DNA from: JAFGOG01 sp034429215
Lineage (GTDB): Bacteria; Chloroflexota; Anaerolineae; JAAYZQ01
Assembly (NCBI GenBank): GCA_034429215.1
Contig: DAOUGI010000044.1
Location: 10,017-74,016 of the forward strand
Reading direction: 5' to 3'
DNA length: 64,000 nt
This document shows positions 50,551-58,912 of this stretch, in pieces; the first letter of the stretch is position 1; every line of letters starts with the position of its first letter. The notes beneath the pieces are model-generated. The model had not been told where the DNA came from, ran no database searches, and was given only the letters and a program-made list of their open reading frames with translations. The translations under genes were made by a program, and so were the position numbers.

Positions 50551-50653
50551 CCTTACCCCGGCAGCCTGTCGGAGAGGCAGCAGGCCGGGCTCCCGTGCCC
50601 GGCGCGCGGCCGCCTTGCGCCTGGACAAGTCCGCGCACATACTTGGACTGTGG

Positions 50654-50682
50654 TTGACAAAGCAGATTAGTCGGTGTATGAT
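50654..50682 (+). promoter_or_regulatory. promoter of the GT2 gene
   Basis: TTGACA, 17 bp, TATGAT. Divergent from the GH3 operon promoter, about 105 bp apart. Predicted start near 50689 rules out the in-frame ATG at 50674 as a translation start. Confidence 0.8.
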
Positions 50683-50763
50683 TGCCGGCATGGAAAAAAC
50701 TTGTCCACGCCGAGGGTGGTTTTCTGCTGCCCGGCTAACTCCGCCGATAGTCAAAGACCAATC

Positions 50764-51552
50764 ATGCTGACCGATCCGCAGCGACCCAGCGTCTCTGTTA
50801 TCATCCCTTGCTACAACGAAGAAAGGAACCTGGAGAGGGGGGTATTGGATCAAGTACACCAATACCTGGAAAAACAGGCGTTTGCGTGGGATGTCATTAT
50901 TGTTGACGATGGCTCGACTGATAATAGCAGAAGCCTGGTCGAACATTCTATCGAAAACAAAAAGGGCTTTTTCCTATTTGACATCCCTCATGGAGGCAAG
51001 CCGGCAGGGATTTGGGCCGGTGTGCAAAAGGCCACAGGAGACGCAGTTCTCTTAACCGACATGGACCAGTCAACCCCCATAGACGAATTGAGCAAACTGC
51101 TTCCTTGGTATGATAAGGGCTTTGATGTGGTGATCGGGTCGCGCAGCCTCACTCGCCAAGGTTCTTCTCCGGTAAGAAAGGTCGGCAGCTTGGTTTTTCT
51201 CACCCTTCGCCGCCTGTTTCTGCTCCGGAGCATTATCGACACGCAATGCGGCTTTAAGCTGTGCCGGCGAGAGGCAGCCCTGGAGGTCTTTCCGAGTCTG
51301 GAGTTCTTCCGGCAAGAGATCAAGCCCACAGGCTGGAAAGTCACTGCTTACGACGTCGAGTTTCTGTACCTTGTCGAAAAACGTGGTTACCGGATAAAGG
51401 AAGTTCCGGTAGAGTGGATGAATCGCGACCAGAGTGACACCAAGGGCTCACAGGGAGACTGGTCTCGGTACATAGCCGAGTCGATTAATATGGCGCGGGA
51501 AGTTGCCCGGGTAAAACGCAACCAGCTACTGGGGTTATATGACAGGACCTGA
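50764..51552 (+). CDS. glycosyltransferase family 2 (dolichyl-phosphate-sugar synthase-like)
   Basis: 262 residues from the ATG at 50764. The GT-A fold shows 'SVSVIIPCYNEERNLERGVL', DVIIVDDGSTDNS and the metal-binding 'VLLTDMDQSTPIDELSKLLP'. Later 'DTQCGFKLCRREAALEVF' matches enzymes that load a sugar onto a polyprenyl phosphate. No C-terminal membrane helices are present, so it is a soluble or peripheral enzyme. Base composition is visibly less GC-rich than its neighbours, which may mean later acquisition. No good ribosome site precedes the start. It converges with the next gene and overlaps it by 18 bases at the stop codons. Confidence 0.87.
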   Translation: MLTDPQRPSVSVIIPCYNEERNLERGVLDQVHQYLEKQAFAWDVIIVDDGSTDNSRSLVEHSIENKKGFFLFDIPHGGKPAGIWAGVQKATGDAVLLTDMDQSTPIDELSKLLPWYDKGFDVVIGSRSLTRQGSSPVRKVGSLVFLTLRRLFLLRSIIDTQCGFKLCRREAALEVFPSLEFFRQEIKPTGWKVTAYDVEFLYLVEKRGYRIKEVPVEWMNRDQSDTKGSQGDWSRYIAESINMAREVARVKRNQLLGLYDRT

Positions 51553-53034
51553 GGCAGACCGCCTCGCCCAGCGGCGAAGCTGGCCGGTTACGTCGGCCGC
51601 CACGGGCTGCTGGCCGGCCCTTTTCAGAAAAGCCAGGACCTGTTCGACTCGGATGCCCCTCTCCAGCGCCCGGTTCAACCCGCCGGCGGTCAGCCGGTAA
51701 CGGCACGGCTCGGCCTGTTCCAGGTCGGCGAATCGCTCCAATTGAAAGCGGACGTACAGGCCGGCCGACGCCGGCACATCGACCAGGAAATCAGGACCGA
51801 CGGTGATGGGCGCCGGCTCGAGGGCTTGTGGCTCTGGAACGGCCAGCCCCAGCCAATGCGCGCCGGCCGCCGTCAGGCGGCAGAGGGGCTCCGCGTCGCT
51901 GGCAGCCCAGTCCACCACACCCAGCCAGTGCAGCGGCCCGGCCAGCAGGTCGGCGATCAGCACGCCCTCTACCCGATCCCACGACTCGAATCCAGACAGG
52001 TACGCATCGCCGGCCGCGTCGCGGATGTACCAGCTGTCGTAATCGCCGTCGGGCCGCTGAAAATCGGGGTCGGCCGCCTTGACGGCAGCCACGAACGAAG
52101 CGCACGTCCACCATGCCTCCGGCGGGCAGTGAGCCAGCCAGCTCAACAGCGCCCTGCGCGCGGCCACCGGATCGGTCCGCTCCAGCCAGCCCGTCTGCAT
52201 GTCGCACGACAGACCCGGCACGTGGCACAGGTCGATCCAGGCAGGGTCGTCACGCCACGCCGTCTGCAGGACGGCCATCTGGCGGGCCGGCGCCGCCGTC
52301 AGCCAGCCCTTTACCGCTGTCGATTCAAGGCGGAGGAGGTTAGCCAGGCGCGCCACAAACCCCAGCCGCTCGGCCAGGTGGTGCACCAGCGCCAACCGCC
52401 GCTCGCCGGGCCGGCCCATCTGTTGGACGATCTCCGACCCATCCCGCCGCCCCAGCCGGCCGTCGGCATAGGGCCGCACGTCGTGGTTTTGCACATAGAC
52501 CAGGTACCGGAACAGGTCGTCGACCAGCGCGGGCTCGTGGGCAACCGGCTCGGATGGCCCTGGGACTGTGGCCACGGCAAAGGCGGGCGGCGCCACCGTG
52601 GGCGGCGGCAGCAGGCATCGCAGCTCGTCGGGGATCACCACAAACTCGCCTGACCCCCGCTCGTCCTGGTAAAAGGCGCGGTAGATCAGGCCCGCGTAAA
52701 AGAGCTCTTCTGTTGGGTTGGCAGGATGCCGCCAGGCGACCTCCCGTTCCAGCCGGCCCGGCCCGACCGGTCGAACCTGGCCAAATTGACGCCTGAACTG
52801 CGGGGCGCGCATCTGCCCCCCCGCGGCCAGCAGCGTGTCGAGGGCCGACCGGCCGTCGCTGCTGAGCCGGGCCAGCGCGATCTGCACCGTCGACGGCTCG
52901 GTCAGGGCCGTGGCCAGCCGGTCGGCTGCCTCTGTCTGGCGATTGGTGTCCAGCGCCGTCCCCAGGTTTTCGGCCAGGGCGCGCAGCATCGCCATGTCGT
53001 AATCGACCAGGAACCGGTGCAAGCTAATGATCAT
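51535..53034 (-). CDS. helicase-associated (Helicase_C_3-like) domain protein
   Basis: 499 residues, no membrane segment, no Walker motifs. The C-terminal 90 residues ('GLYVRFQLERFADLEQAEPC' then 'YRLTAGGLNRALERGIRVEQ') resemble the Helicase_C_3 (XPB/Ssl2-associated) domain, which in other proteins flanks a helicase. The rest is helical with winged-helix-like stretches ('ALARLSSDGRSALDTLLAAG'). It could be a DNA-binding partner of an XPB-like helicase encoded elsewhere. I choose the ATG at 53034; a TTG at 53055 is also in frame. The 3' end overlaps the convergent GT2 gene. Confidence 0.65.
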   Translation of the reverse strand: MIISLHRFLVDYDMAMLRALAENLGTALDTNRQTEAADRLATALTEPSTVQIALARLSSDGRSALDTLLAAGGQMRAPQFRRQFGQVRPVGPGRLEREVAWRHPANPTEELFYAGLIYRAFYQDERGSGEFVVIPDELRCLLPPPTVAPPAFAVATVPGPSEPVAHEPALVDDLFRYLVYVQNHDVRPYADGRLGRRDGSEIVQQMGRPGERRLALVHHLAERLGFVARLANLLRLESTAVKGWLTAAPARQMAVLQTAWRDDPAWIDLCHVPGLSCDMQTGWLERTDPVAARRALLSWLAHCPPEAWWTCASFVAAVKAADPDFQRPDGDYDSWYIRDAAGDAYLSGFESWDRVEGVLIADLLAGPLHWLGVVDWAASDAEPLCRLTAAGAHWLGLAVPEPQALEPAPITVGPDFLVDVPASAGLYVRFQLERFADLEQAEPCRYRLTAGGLNRALERGIRVEQVLAFLKRAGQQPVAADVTGQLRRWARRSASGPVI

Positions 53035-53037
53035 CGT

Positions 53038-53066
53038 TTGCCAAAACCGCCACAATCAAGTATACT
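53038..53066 (+). promoter_or_regulatory. promoter of the DUF1232/MerR-like pair
   Basis: TTGCCA, 17 bp, TATACT. It overlaps the 5' end of the divergent helicase-associated gene. Confidence 0.7.
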
Positions 53067-53146
53067 GTCGCCCATGAACGGCCGGGCGAAAGGTCCAATT
53101 TCGCTCACCTTTTCGCCCTGCCGGTGATTGTTTCAGGAGATATCGC

Positions 53147-53572
53147 ATGAGCGACAAGTCGAAAGTGCCATCGGATGTCGCACAGACCGCCGGCTTTCTG
53201 GGCAACCTGACCAGCCAGGCTCGCCTGGTGTGGCGCCTGTTACGCGACCGCCGGGTATCGAACTGGGTCAAGCTGATCCCCATGGCCGGGCTGGCCTACC
53301 TGCTGTCGCCGATCGATCTGCTGCCCGATTTCCTGATCCCCGGCCTGGGTGAGCTCGACGACCTGACCATCATCCTGGTCTCGCTCAAGATGTTCGTCGA
53401 CCTCGCGCCGCCCGAGATCGTGCGCGAGCACCTCAATAAACTGACCAAGCGGTCGGCCAAGCGCCAGTCCACTACGACCCAGTCCACCCCATCCTACACC
53501 CCGTCCGAGCCCTATATCGACGTTCCCTACCATGTCGTTGACGACGGCAAGCCCAAGAAGGAGTCTCGATGA
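53147..53572 (+). CDS. DUF1232 (YkvA-like) membrane protein
   Basis: 141 residues. The core 'NWVKLIPMAGLAYLLSPIDL' and LPDFLIPGLGELDDL is the DUF1232 signature, two short membrane helices joined by the 'SPIDLLPD' turn. Function of the family is not established. The C-terminal 40 residues are Ser/Thr/Pro-rich and disordered. AGGAGA precedes the ATG. It overlaps the MerR-like gene by four bases (ATGA), so the two proteins are made together. Confidence 0.88.
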   Translation: MSDKSKVPSDVAQTAGFLGNLTSQARLVWRLLRDRRVSNWVKLIPMAGLAYLLSPIDLLPDFLIPGLGELDDLTIILVSLKMFVDLAPPEIVREHLNKLTKRSAKRQSTTTQSTPSYTPSEPYIDVPYHVVDDGKPKKESR

Positions 53573-54258
53573 CCGAATCCCACTATCGCCTGCCGAACGA
53601 AATGGCAGCCCAACTGCAAGTATCCCCTTCGACCCTGCGCCGTTGGTCCAATGAGTTTGCCGATTACCTGTCCGGCACAGCCGGGCAGCCGTCGCCGACC
53701 TCTGGCGGCCAGGCGTCCCACCGCCGCTATACCGACGCCGACCTGGAGACGCTGTTGACGATCAAGGGCCTCCTGACCGAGGGCCTGACCTATACCCAGG
53801 TTAGCAGGCGTCTCGAGGCGCTGCGCCTGCGCTCGAGCTTGAATGTGACCGGCACGGCTGCTGAGGGCGAGCCGGCCCCGGGGACCGCCCTCGTGCCCTC
53901 GACTCGCGAGCCGGCGTCGGCCGCGCCCGTCGTGACCGTGCTGGCCGACACCCTGCACACGGTGGCCGAGGGCCAGCATCTCCTGCTGGGCAGCCAGCAG
54001 GCCAACCGCGATCTGTTAACGGTAGTCCTTCAGGACAATTTTAGCCTGAAGGAGGAAAGCGCCAAGCTCCGCGATCGCATGCTCGATCTGGAGCGCAACA
54101 TGGCCGAGATGCAGCGCCTGGAGGGCGCCCATCGGGAGACCCTCGAAGCGCGCCTGGCCAGGTTCGAGCAGCAACTGCGCCCGCGGCACCCGGCGCCCGT
54201 CCGCGAAGAGCCCAAGCGGAAGGGCTGCCTGTCCCAACTGCTGGGTCCGCTGAGCTGA
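53569..54258 (+). CDS. MerR-like DNA-binding protein with coiled coil
   Basis: 229 residues. An N-terminal winged helix, 'NEMAAQLQVSPSTLRRWSNE', is followed after a linker by 'HRRYTDADLETLLTIKGLLT' and GLTYTQVSRRLEAL, the layout of MerR-type DNA-binding domains. From about 145 a long coiled coil ('SLKEESAKLRDRMLDLERNM') allows dimerisation. There is no effector domain and no Cys-based metal site, so it resembles chromosome-organisation or structural MerR-like proteins (RacA-like layout) more than metal sensors. Translation is coupled to the DUF1232 gene. Confidence 0.8.
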   Translation: MTESHYRLPNEMAAQLQVSPSTLRRWSNEFADYLSGTAGQPSPTSGGQASHRRYTDADLETLLTIKGLLTEGLTYTQVSRRLEALRLRSSLNVTGTAAEGEPAPGTALVPSTREPASAAPVVTVLADTLHTVAEGQHLLLGSQQANRDLLTVVLQDNFSLKEESAKLRDRMLDLERNMAEMQRLEGAHRETLEARLARFEQQLRPRHPAPVREEPKRKGCLSQLLGPLS

Positions 54259-54273
54259 CCCTCTGTCACCCTG

Positions 54274-54326
54274 AGCGAAGCGAAGGGTCTCATGCCCTGG
54301 CCCAGGGAGAGGTCCTTCGCTTCGCT
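54274..54326. terminator. REP-like hairpin acting as terminator
   Basis: AGCGAAGCGAAGG (54274-54286) and CCTTCGCTTCGCT (54314-54326) pair over 13 bp, with an inner CCCTGG/CCAGGG stem, followed on the plus strand by GTTTCTTC. It lies between convergent genes. The motif is shared with the 50.4-kb region. Confidence 0.65.
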
Positions 54327-54353
54327 GTTTCTTCACGCTGCTCCCCGGCCTGC

Positions 54354-55457
54354 CTAGAAATAGGCCTCGTACCCCTGAATGCCAAGCTCGTCTCGCATCG
54401 TCTGTAGCTCGCGCTGCAGGTTGTGGTTGAGCGGGATGCCCTGCTCGCGGCGCAGCTTTTCCATTTCGTATTCCTTCTCGCCGCCGACATAGATCCGGTC
54501 CTGTCCGGGCGCCCGGCGTGAGGCCTGCAGCGCCCGCATGATCTGGCCGGTGATGCGGCGCGAGGTGGCCAGCGGGATGAAATGCTCGATGTCGATCGCC
54601 AGGAAAAAGTGCCCCAGCATGTAGGGCCGGCGCGATCCGTCTGGGGCGAACCCCAGCAGGTCCTTCATGAACATCCCGCCGCACAGCGACGCCGACAAGA
54701 TCTCGACCATCGTCGCCAGGTCGTAGCCCTTGTAACCGGCCATCAGCTCGCCGGCGCCGCCCAGAGGCAGCAGGGCGGCCGTTCCCGCCCCCAGGTCGGT
54801 CAGGATCTGGGCCGGATCGACCAGCGGCTGTCCCCCGGGGTCGATCACCCACCCCTCCGGTATCGGCTTGTCGATGCGAGCGGCCACTTCGATCTTGCCC
54901 CGTTGGGTGATCGACGTCGCGCCGTCGAAAGAAAAGGGGAAAGGCATGTCGGAAGGCGCGGCGAAGGCGATCGGATTGGTGCCCAGCATCGGCTCGGTGC
55001 CAAATGTCGGCGCTATGGCCGGCCGGGCGTTGGTCACCGTCAGACCGATCATCCCTTCTTTGGCCGCCAGAGTGGGATAGTAGCCGGCGATGCCAAAGTG
55101 GGTGCCGTTGCGCACCGCCACCGCGCCCGTCCCATACCGCCGGGCCTTGTCGATGGCCAGGCGCATCGACCGGTAGGCGATCACGTGGCCCATGCCGTGA
55201 TGGCCGTCCACCACGGCGGTCGTTTCCGTCTCGGTGACGATCTCCATCTCGGTCCGCGTCGCCTGCACGCCGGCCTTGATCCGGTCATAGTAGTACATCA
55301 GGCGGCTCACGCCGTGCGTCTCGATCCCCTGCAGGTCCGAGGCGATCAGCACGTCGGTGCAGATGCGCGCATCTTCCTGCGGCACGCCGACCCCTCGGAA
55401 CACGTCGAACATGAAATCGGCCATGACGGCAACGGGAATGTGAATGATTTCAGGCAT
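54354..55457 (-). CDS. malate/L-lactate/ureidoglycolate dehydrogenase family (Ldh_2)
   Basis: 367 residues of the Ldh_2 fold, an NAD(P)-dependent 2-hydroxyacid oxidoreductase unrelated to Rossmann LDHs. Recognisable text: 'LIASDLQGIETHGVSRLMYY' (the His-containing active-site segment), 'VRNGTHFGIAGYYPTLAAKE', 'LGTNPIAFAAPSD' and 'GYKGYDLATMVEILSASLCG'. Substrates of the family include malate, sulfolactate, ureidoglycolate and delta-piperideine-2-carboxylate; sequence alone does not decide. AAGGAAG precedes the ATG. It lies 56 bp after rimO with a perfect hairpin between them. Confidence 0.9.
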   Translation of the reverse strand: MPEIIHIPVAVMADFMFDVFRGVGVPQEDARICTDVLIASDLQGIETHGVSRLMYYYDRIKAGVQATRTEMEIVTETETTAVVDGHHGMGHVIAYRSMRLAIDKARRYGTGAVAVRNGTHFGIAGYYPTLAAKEGMIGLTVTNARPAIAPTFGTEPMLGTNPIAFAAPSDMPFPFSFDGATSITQRGKIEVAARIDKPIPEGWVIDPGGQPLVDPAQILTDLGAGTAALLPLGGAGELMAGYKGYDLATMVEILSASLCGGMFMKDLLGFAPDGSRRPYMLGHFFLAIDIEHFIPLATSRRITGQIMRALQASRRAPGQDRIYVGGEKEYEMEKLRREQGIPLNHNLQRELQTMRDELGIQGYEAYF

Positions 55458-55472
55458 ATCTTCCTTTCTTTC

Positions 55473-55506
55473 AGGCCTGACAGGTTTTCTGAAACCTGTC
55501 AGGCCT
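55473..55506. repeat. perfect 15-bp hairpin between rimO and the dehydrogenase
   Basis: AGGCCTGACAGGTTT (55473-55487) and AAACCTGTCAGGCCT (55492-55506) with a TCTG loop. No T-run follows on the minus strand, so read-through into the dehydrogenase is possible. It could be an RNA-processing hairpin or a dispersed repeat. Confidence 0.6.
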
Positions 55507-55513
55507 ATATAAT

Positions 55514-56842
55514 TTATATCTCTCCTATCAGGTCATATTCCATAGAGCCCGTAATCCGCGCCATCACCATCTGCCCGACCGGCGCTTGGCCCGGCAGGAG
55601 CACCAGCCCATCGATCTCGGGCGCGTCGCGGTAAGAGCGGCCCACGCTCAGGCCGTCGCCCTGACCCTCGACCAGCACCTCCAGCATCCGGCCCACCTGC
55701 GCACGGTTCGATTCCAGCGAAATCCCCTGCTGCAGGGCCATCAGCCGCTCGCGGCGCTCCTCCTTGAGCGGCTCGGGCACCGGGTTGGGCAATGCGGCGG
55801 CCGGCGTCCCTTCCTCCGGCGAATAGACGAACACCCCCACCCGGTCGAAACGGATCTCGCTCACAAAATCGAGGAGCGCCTGGAACTCGGCCTCTGTCTC
55901 GCCCGGATAGCCGACGATGAGCGACGTCCGCAGCGCCAGGTCGGGCATGGCTGCCCGCAGGCCGGCGATCAGGCGCCGGGTGCGCTCCACGCCGGCGGGG
56001 CGCTTCATGCGCCGCAGCACGTCGGGGTGGGCGTGCTGCAGCGGCAGGTCGATGTAGTGGCAGACGCGGGCATCGCCGGCCATCACCGCGATCATCCGCC
56101 GGCTGACATGGCCGGGGTAGGCGTACATCAGCCGCAGCCAGCGCAGCTCAGGGGCGGCAGCCAGGATCGTCTCTACCAGGCCGGGCAGCCCGTCCCGGTC
56201 GCCCCGGTCCCGGCCGTAGGCGGTCGTATCCTGGGCGATCAGGATGATCTCCTGCACCCCCTGGCGTACCAGCTCGACGGCGTCGGCCGTCACCGCCTCA
56301 ACCGGCCGGCTGGCGGCCGGCCCCTTGATGCGTGGAATGGTGCAGAAACCGCACGCCGCGCTGCACCCTTCGCCGATCTTGAGATAGGCCGTGGCTCCCT
56401 GGCGGGCGTAGGAATGGCCGCGAATGGGATCCCCGCCGCCCGCCGGCGGGGGATCGCCGAGCAGAGCCACCGGACGTGGTTGGCGCCTGGTCCGGCCGGC
56501 CTCCAGCTCGGCCACGATGCGATCGATCTCGCCCCAGCGGAGGGTGCCGAGGACGGCATCCACGCCCGGAACCTGGTCTGCCAGCCGCTCGCCCCACAAC
56601 TGCGACAGGCAGCCGGCGGCGATCAGCACCTGGCCCGGGCGTTTTTTACGAGCCAGTCGCCGCAGCTCGCCGAGCGACTCTTCGCGGGCGTCCCGGATAA
56701 AGCCGCAGGTGTTGACCACCAGCACCTGGGCCGGCCGCGCGCTGTCGACGAGCTCGTGCCCCATCCCCTCCAGCAGCCGGACCATCCCCTGGGCGTCCGC
56801 CAGGTTTTTGGGACACCCCAGCGATTCGAGGTAGAATCTCAC
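55514..56842 (-). CDS. rimO: ribosomal protein S12 methylthiotransferase RimO
   Basis: 442 residues from a GTG at 56842. The UPF0004 domain has three cysteines (LGCPKN, NTCGF, AAGCLSQ) for the auxiliary cluster. The radical SAM domain has 'KIGEGCSAACGFCTIPRIKG' (C-x3-C-x2-C), and the C-terminal TRAM domain binds substrate. RimO adds a methylthio group to an aspartate of ribosomal protein S12. 'LGCPKNLADAQ' favours RimO over the tRNA enzyme MiaB. The frame is open further upstream, but the promoter at 56861-56889 predicts an RNA start near 56855, which excludes longer forms. The leader is very short, with GGGAG in place. Confidence 0.93.
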   Translation of the reverse strand: MRFYLESLGCPKNLADAQGMVRLLEGMGHELVDSARPAQVLVVNTCGFIRDAREESLGELRRLARKKRPGQVLIAAGCLSQLWGERLADQVPGVDAVLGTLRWGEIDRIVAELEAGRTRRQPRPVALLGDPPPAGGGDPIRGHSYARQGATAYLKIGEGCSAACGFCTIPRIKGPAASRPVEAVTADAVELVRQGVQEIILIAQDTTAYGRDRGDRDGLPGLVETILAAAPELRWLRLMYAYPGHVSRRMIAVMAGDARVCHYIDLPLQHAHPDVLRRMKRPAGVERTRRLIAGLRAAMPDLALRTSLIVGYPGETEAEFQALLDFVSEIRFDRVGVFVYSPEEGTPAAALPNPVPEPLKEERRERLMALQQGISLESNRAQVGRMLEVLVEGQGDGLSVGRSYRDAPEIDGLVLLPGQAPVGQMVMARITGSMEYDLIGEI

Positions 56843-56860
56843 CCTTGTTTCTCCCTCGAC

Positions 56861-56889
56861 AGTGTACCATGCCGTTCCTGAGTTGTCAA
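56861..56889 (-). promoter_or_regulatory. promoter of rimO
   Basis: Minus strand: TTGACA (56889-56884), 17 bp, TACACT (56866-56861). Confidence 0.75.
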
Positions 56890-56925
56890 TTGGCAGTTTG
56901 CGTTTCCACCTTCCCGGCCCTGCAG

Positions 56926-56954
56926 TTGCAGGTTGGTGGGCTATGCGGTATAAT
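56926..56954 (+). promoter_or_regulatory. promoter of the histidine kinase gene
   Basis: TTGCAG, 17 bp, TATAAT. Divergent from the rimO promoter; predicted start near 56961. Confidence 0.75.
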
Positions 56955-57035
56955 GGGGTGCAGGACGAGCAACGTTGCCCGCACACGACGGCTTGGCGCT
57001 ACGTCCCTGGGCAGTGCTCGAAGGCTTCAAGTTTC

Positions 57036-58829
57036 ATGGAAGATAAATCTGGCTTGGGCGGGCAGGCAGAGCGCCGCGCCCGCGAGTTGGCTGCTCTGGT
57101 CGAGGTGGGCCGTGATATCACGGCCACCCTGGATCTGGACCGCGTGCTGAGGCAGATCGCCCAGCACGCCTACCGGATCCTGGAGCCCGACATCTGCGAC
57201 CTCTATCTCCTCGATCCGGATGGGCGCACCCTGAAGGCCATCGTCTCCCTCGGCCTCTACGCCGCCGAGACAATGGCCGACCCGATCTATGTGGGAGAGG
57301 GGATCGTCGGCTATGTCGCTCAAAGCGGCGTGGCCGAGATGGTCGACGACATGCTCGCCGACCCGCGCTCTATCCAGATCCCCGGCACCCCTGACGAAGA
57401 GCCACAGGCCATGATCTGCGCCCCGCTCCTGTCCAAAGGCCACGCGATCGGCGTCATGGCCTTGAGCCGGATGGGCGAGCGCGGCTTTGTCCAGGCCGAC
57501 CTCGATTTCCTGGTTAGCTTGAGCCAGCAGGCGGCTATTGCCATCGAGAACGCCCGCCTGTACGAGGCCACCCGGAAGGCAGAGACCGAGGCGCGGCGGC
57601 GAGCCGACCTCCTGTCTGCCATGCACGGGTTGGCCCTCGACATCTCCAGCGAGCTGGCCCTCGATCGGCTGCTCGAAGCGGTTGTCCGCCGCACACTGGA
57701 TCTGCTGGGTCGCAATTGCGGCGATCTGTACCTGTACGACCCGGCCGGCGATTACCTGCGCTGTGTGGTCAGCATCTCTGACTGGCCGGCGGTCACCGGT
57801 GTAACCCTCCGGCCCGGCCAGGGAATGAACGGCCAGGTATTCGCTACCGGCCGGCCGATCGTCGTCGACGACTATTGGAGCTGGGCCGGCGCCGAGCCTG
57901 CCTTCCACTCCGAGCCGGTGGGACCGGTAGCCAGCGTGCCGCTCATCTGGAAGGGGGAGGTTCTCGGCGTGCTCGAAGCCTCTGGCCGGCAGGGTGACCG
58001 TCCCTTTTCCGCTGCCGAAGTCGCCGTCATGTCGCTGCTGGCGACTCAGGCTGCCATCGCCATCCAAAACGCCCGGCTGTACGACGCCGCCCAGCAGCGC
58101 GCCCAGGAGCTGTCGGTCGCCCTGGCCCAACAGCGCGAGATCGATCGCTGGAAGGCCGAGTTTATCCAGAACGTGTCGCACGAGCTGCGCACCCCGCTGA
58201 CCCTCATCCAGGGGTACGCCGAGATGCTGAACGACGGCGAGCTTGGCGCTCTGTCGGAGGAGCAGCGCCAGCCGATCACGATCATCACCAACCAGGCGCA
58301 GTCTTTGCAGGCGCTGGTCGCCGATATGCTGGCCATCCTCCGGGCCGAGGCCCAGGCCATGCACCCGGAGCCCACCTCGATGGCCGATCTGGTCACCTCT
58401 GCCATCGCCGATTTCCAAGGGTTGGTCCGCCAGTCAGATCTGACCTTGGAAATGGATGCCCGGCCCGAGGCGCCGTTGGTCAATGCCGACGTGCGCCAAC
58501 TGCGCAAGGTGATCGACAACCTGCTGTCCAACGCCGTCAAGTTCACGCCGGCCGGCGGGCAATTGACGGTGAGGGTCTATCCCTGTGAGGGCGGCGTTTG
58601 TGTCCAGGTGGCTGACACCGGCATCGGCATCCCTCCCGACCAGTTAGACCGGATCTTTGAGCGCTTTTACCAGGTAGACGGCTCCATCCGGCGGCGGTAC
58701 GAGGGAGCCGGCCTGGGGCTGGCCCTGGTTCGCGAGATCGTCGACGGGCTCGGCGGCTGGATCAAGGCCGAGAGCGAGGGCATTCCCGGCCGCGGCAGCA
58801 CCTTTACCTTCTGGCTGCCGGCGGCCTAG
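57036..58829 (+). CDS. GAF-GAF sensor histidine kinase
   Basis: 597 residues, no membrane helix, so a soluble sensor. Two GAF domains in tandem (about 20-180 and 205-365), each with the 'LDRVLRQIAQHAYRIL' / 'LDRLLEAVVRRTLDLL' opening and an 'AIAIENARLYEA'-type exit helix. Then come a HisKA domain with phospho-accepting His382 (NVSHELRTPLTL) and an ATPase domain with DNLLSNAVKF (N box), VADTGIGIP (G1) and GAGLGLALVREI (G2). No partner response regulator is adjacent, so it is an orphan kinase. The ATG at 57036 is the first sensible start after the promoter. A strong terminator follows. Confidence 0.92.
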   Translation: MEDKSGLGGQAERRARELAALVEVGRDITATLDLDRVLRQIAQHAYRILEPDICDLYLLDPDGRTLKAIVSLGLYAAETMADPIYVGEGIVGYVAQSGVAEMVDDMLADPRSIQIPGTPDEEPQAMICAPLLSKGHAIGVMALSRMGERGFVQADLDFLVSLSQQAAIAIENARLYEATRKAETEARRRADLLSAMHGLALDISSELALDRLLEAVVRRTLDLLGRNCGDLYLYDPAGDYLRCVVSISDWPAVTGVTLRPGQGMNGQVFATGRPIVVDDYWSWAGAEPAFHSEPVGPVASVPLIWKGEVLGVLEASGRQGDRPFSAAEVAVMSLLATQAAIAIQNARLYDAAQQRAQELSVALAQQREIDRWKAEFIQNVSHELRTPLTLIQGYAEMLNDGELGALSEEQRQPITIITNQAQSLQALVADMLAILRAEAQAMHPEPTSMADLVTSAIADFQGLVRQSDLTLEMDARPEAPLVNADVRQLRKVIDNLLSNAVKFTPAGGQLTVRVYPCEGGVCVQVADTGIGIPPDQLDRIFERFYQVDGSIRRRYEGAGLGLALVREIVDGLGGWIKAESEGIPGRGSTFTFWLPAA

Positions 58830-58852
58830 TTTCCAGAACTCTTTAGAAGAGG

Positions 58853-58890
58853 AAGGGCCAGCGGATTGCTCCGCTGGCCCTTGATTTTGT
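58853..58890 (+). terminator. intrinsic terminator after the histidine kinase
   Basis: AAGGGCCAGCGGA (58853-58865) and TCCGCTGGCCCTT (58870-58882) form a perfect 13-bp stem with a TTGC loop, followed by GATTTTGT. Confidence 0.85.
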
Positions 58891-58912
58891 GGGTTACGGG
58901 TAACTCGAGTCG

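Noticed and set aside
50691..50771. Possible 26-residue leader peptide before the GT2 gene
   Set aside because: The frame overlaps the GT2 start, but it has no ribosome site and no regulatory codons, so it is not supported.
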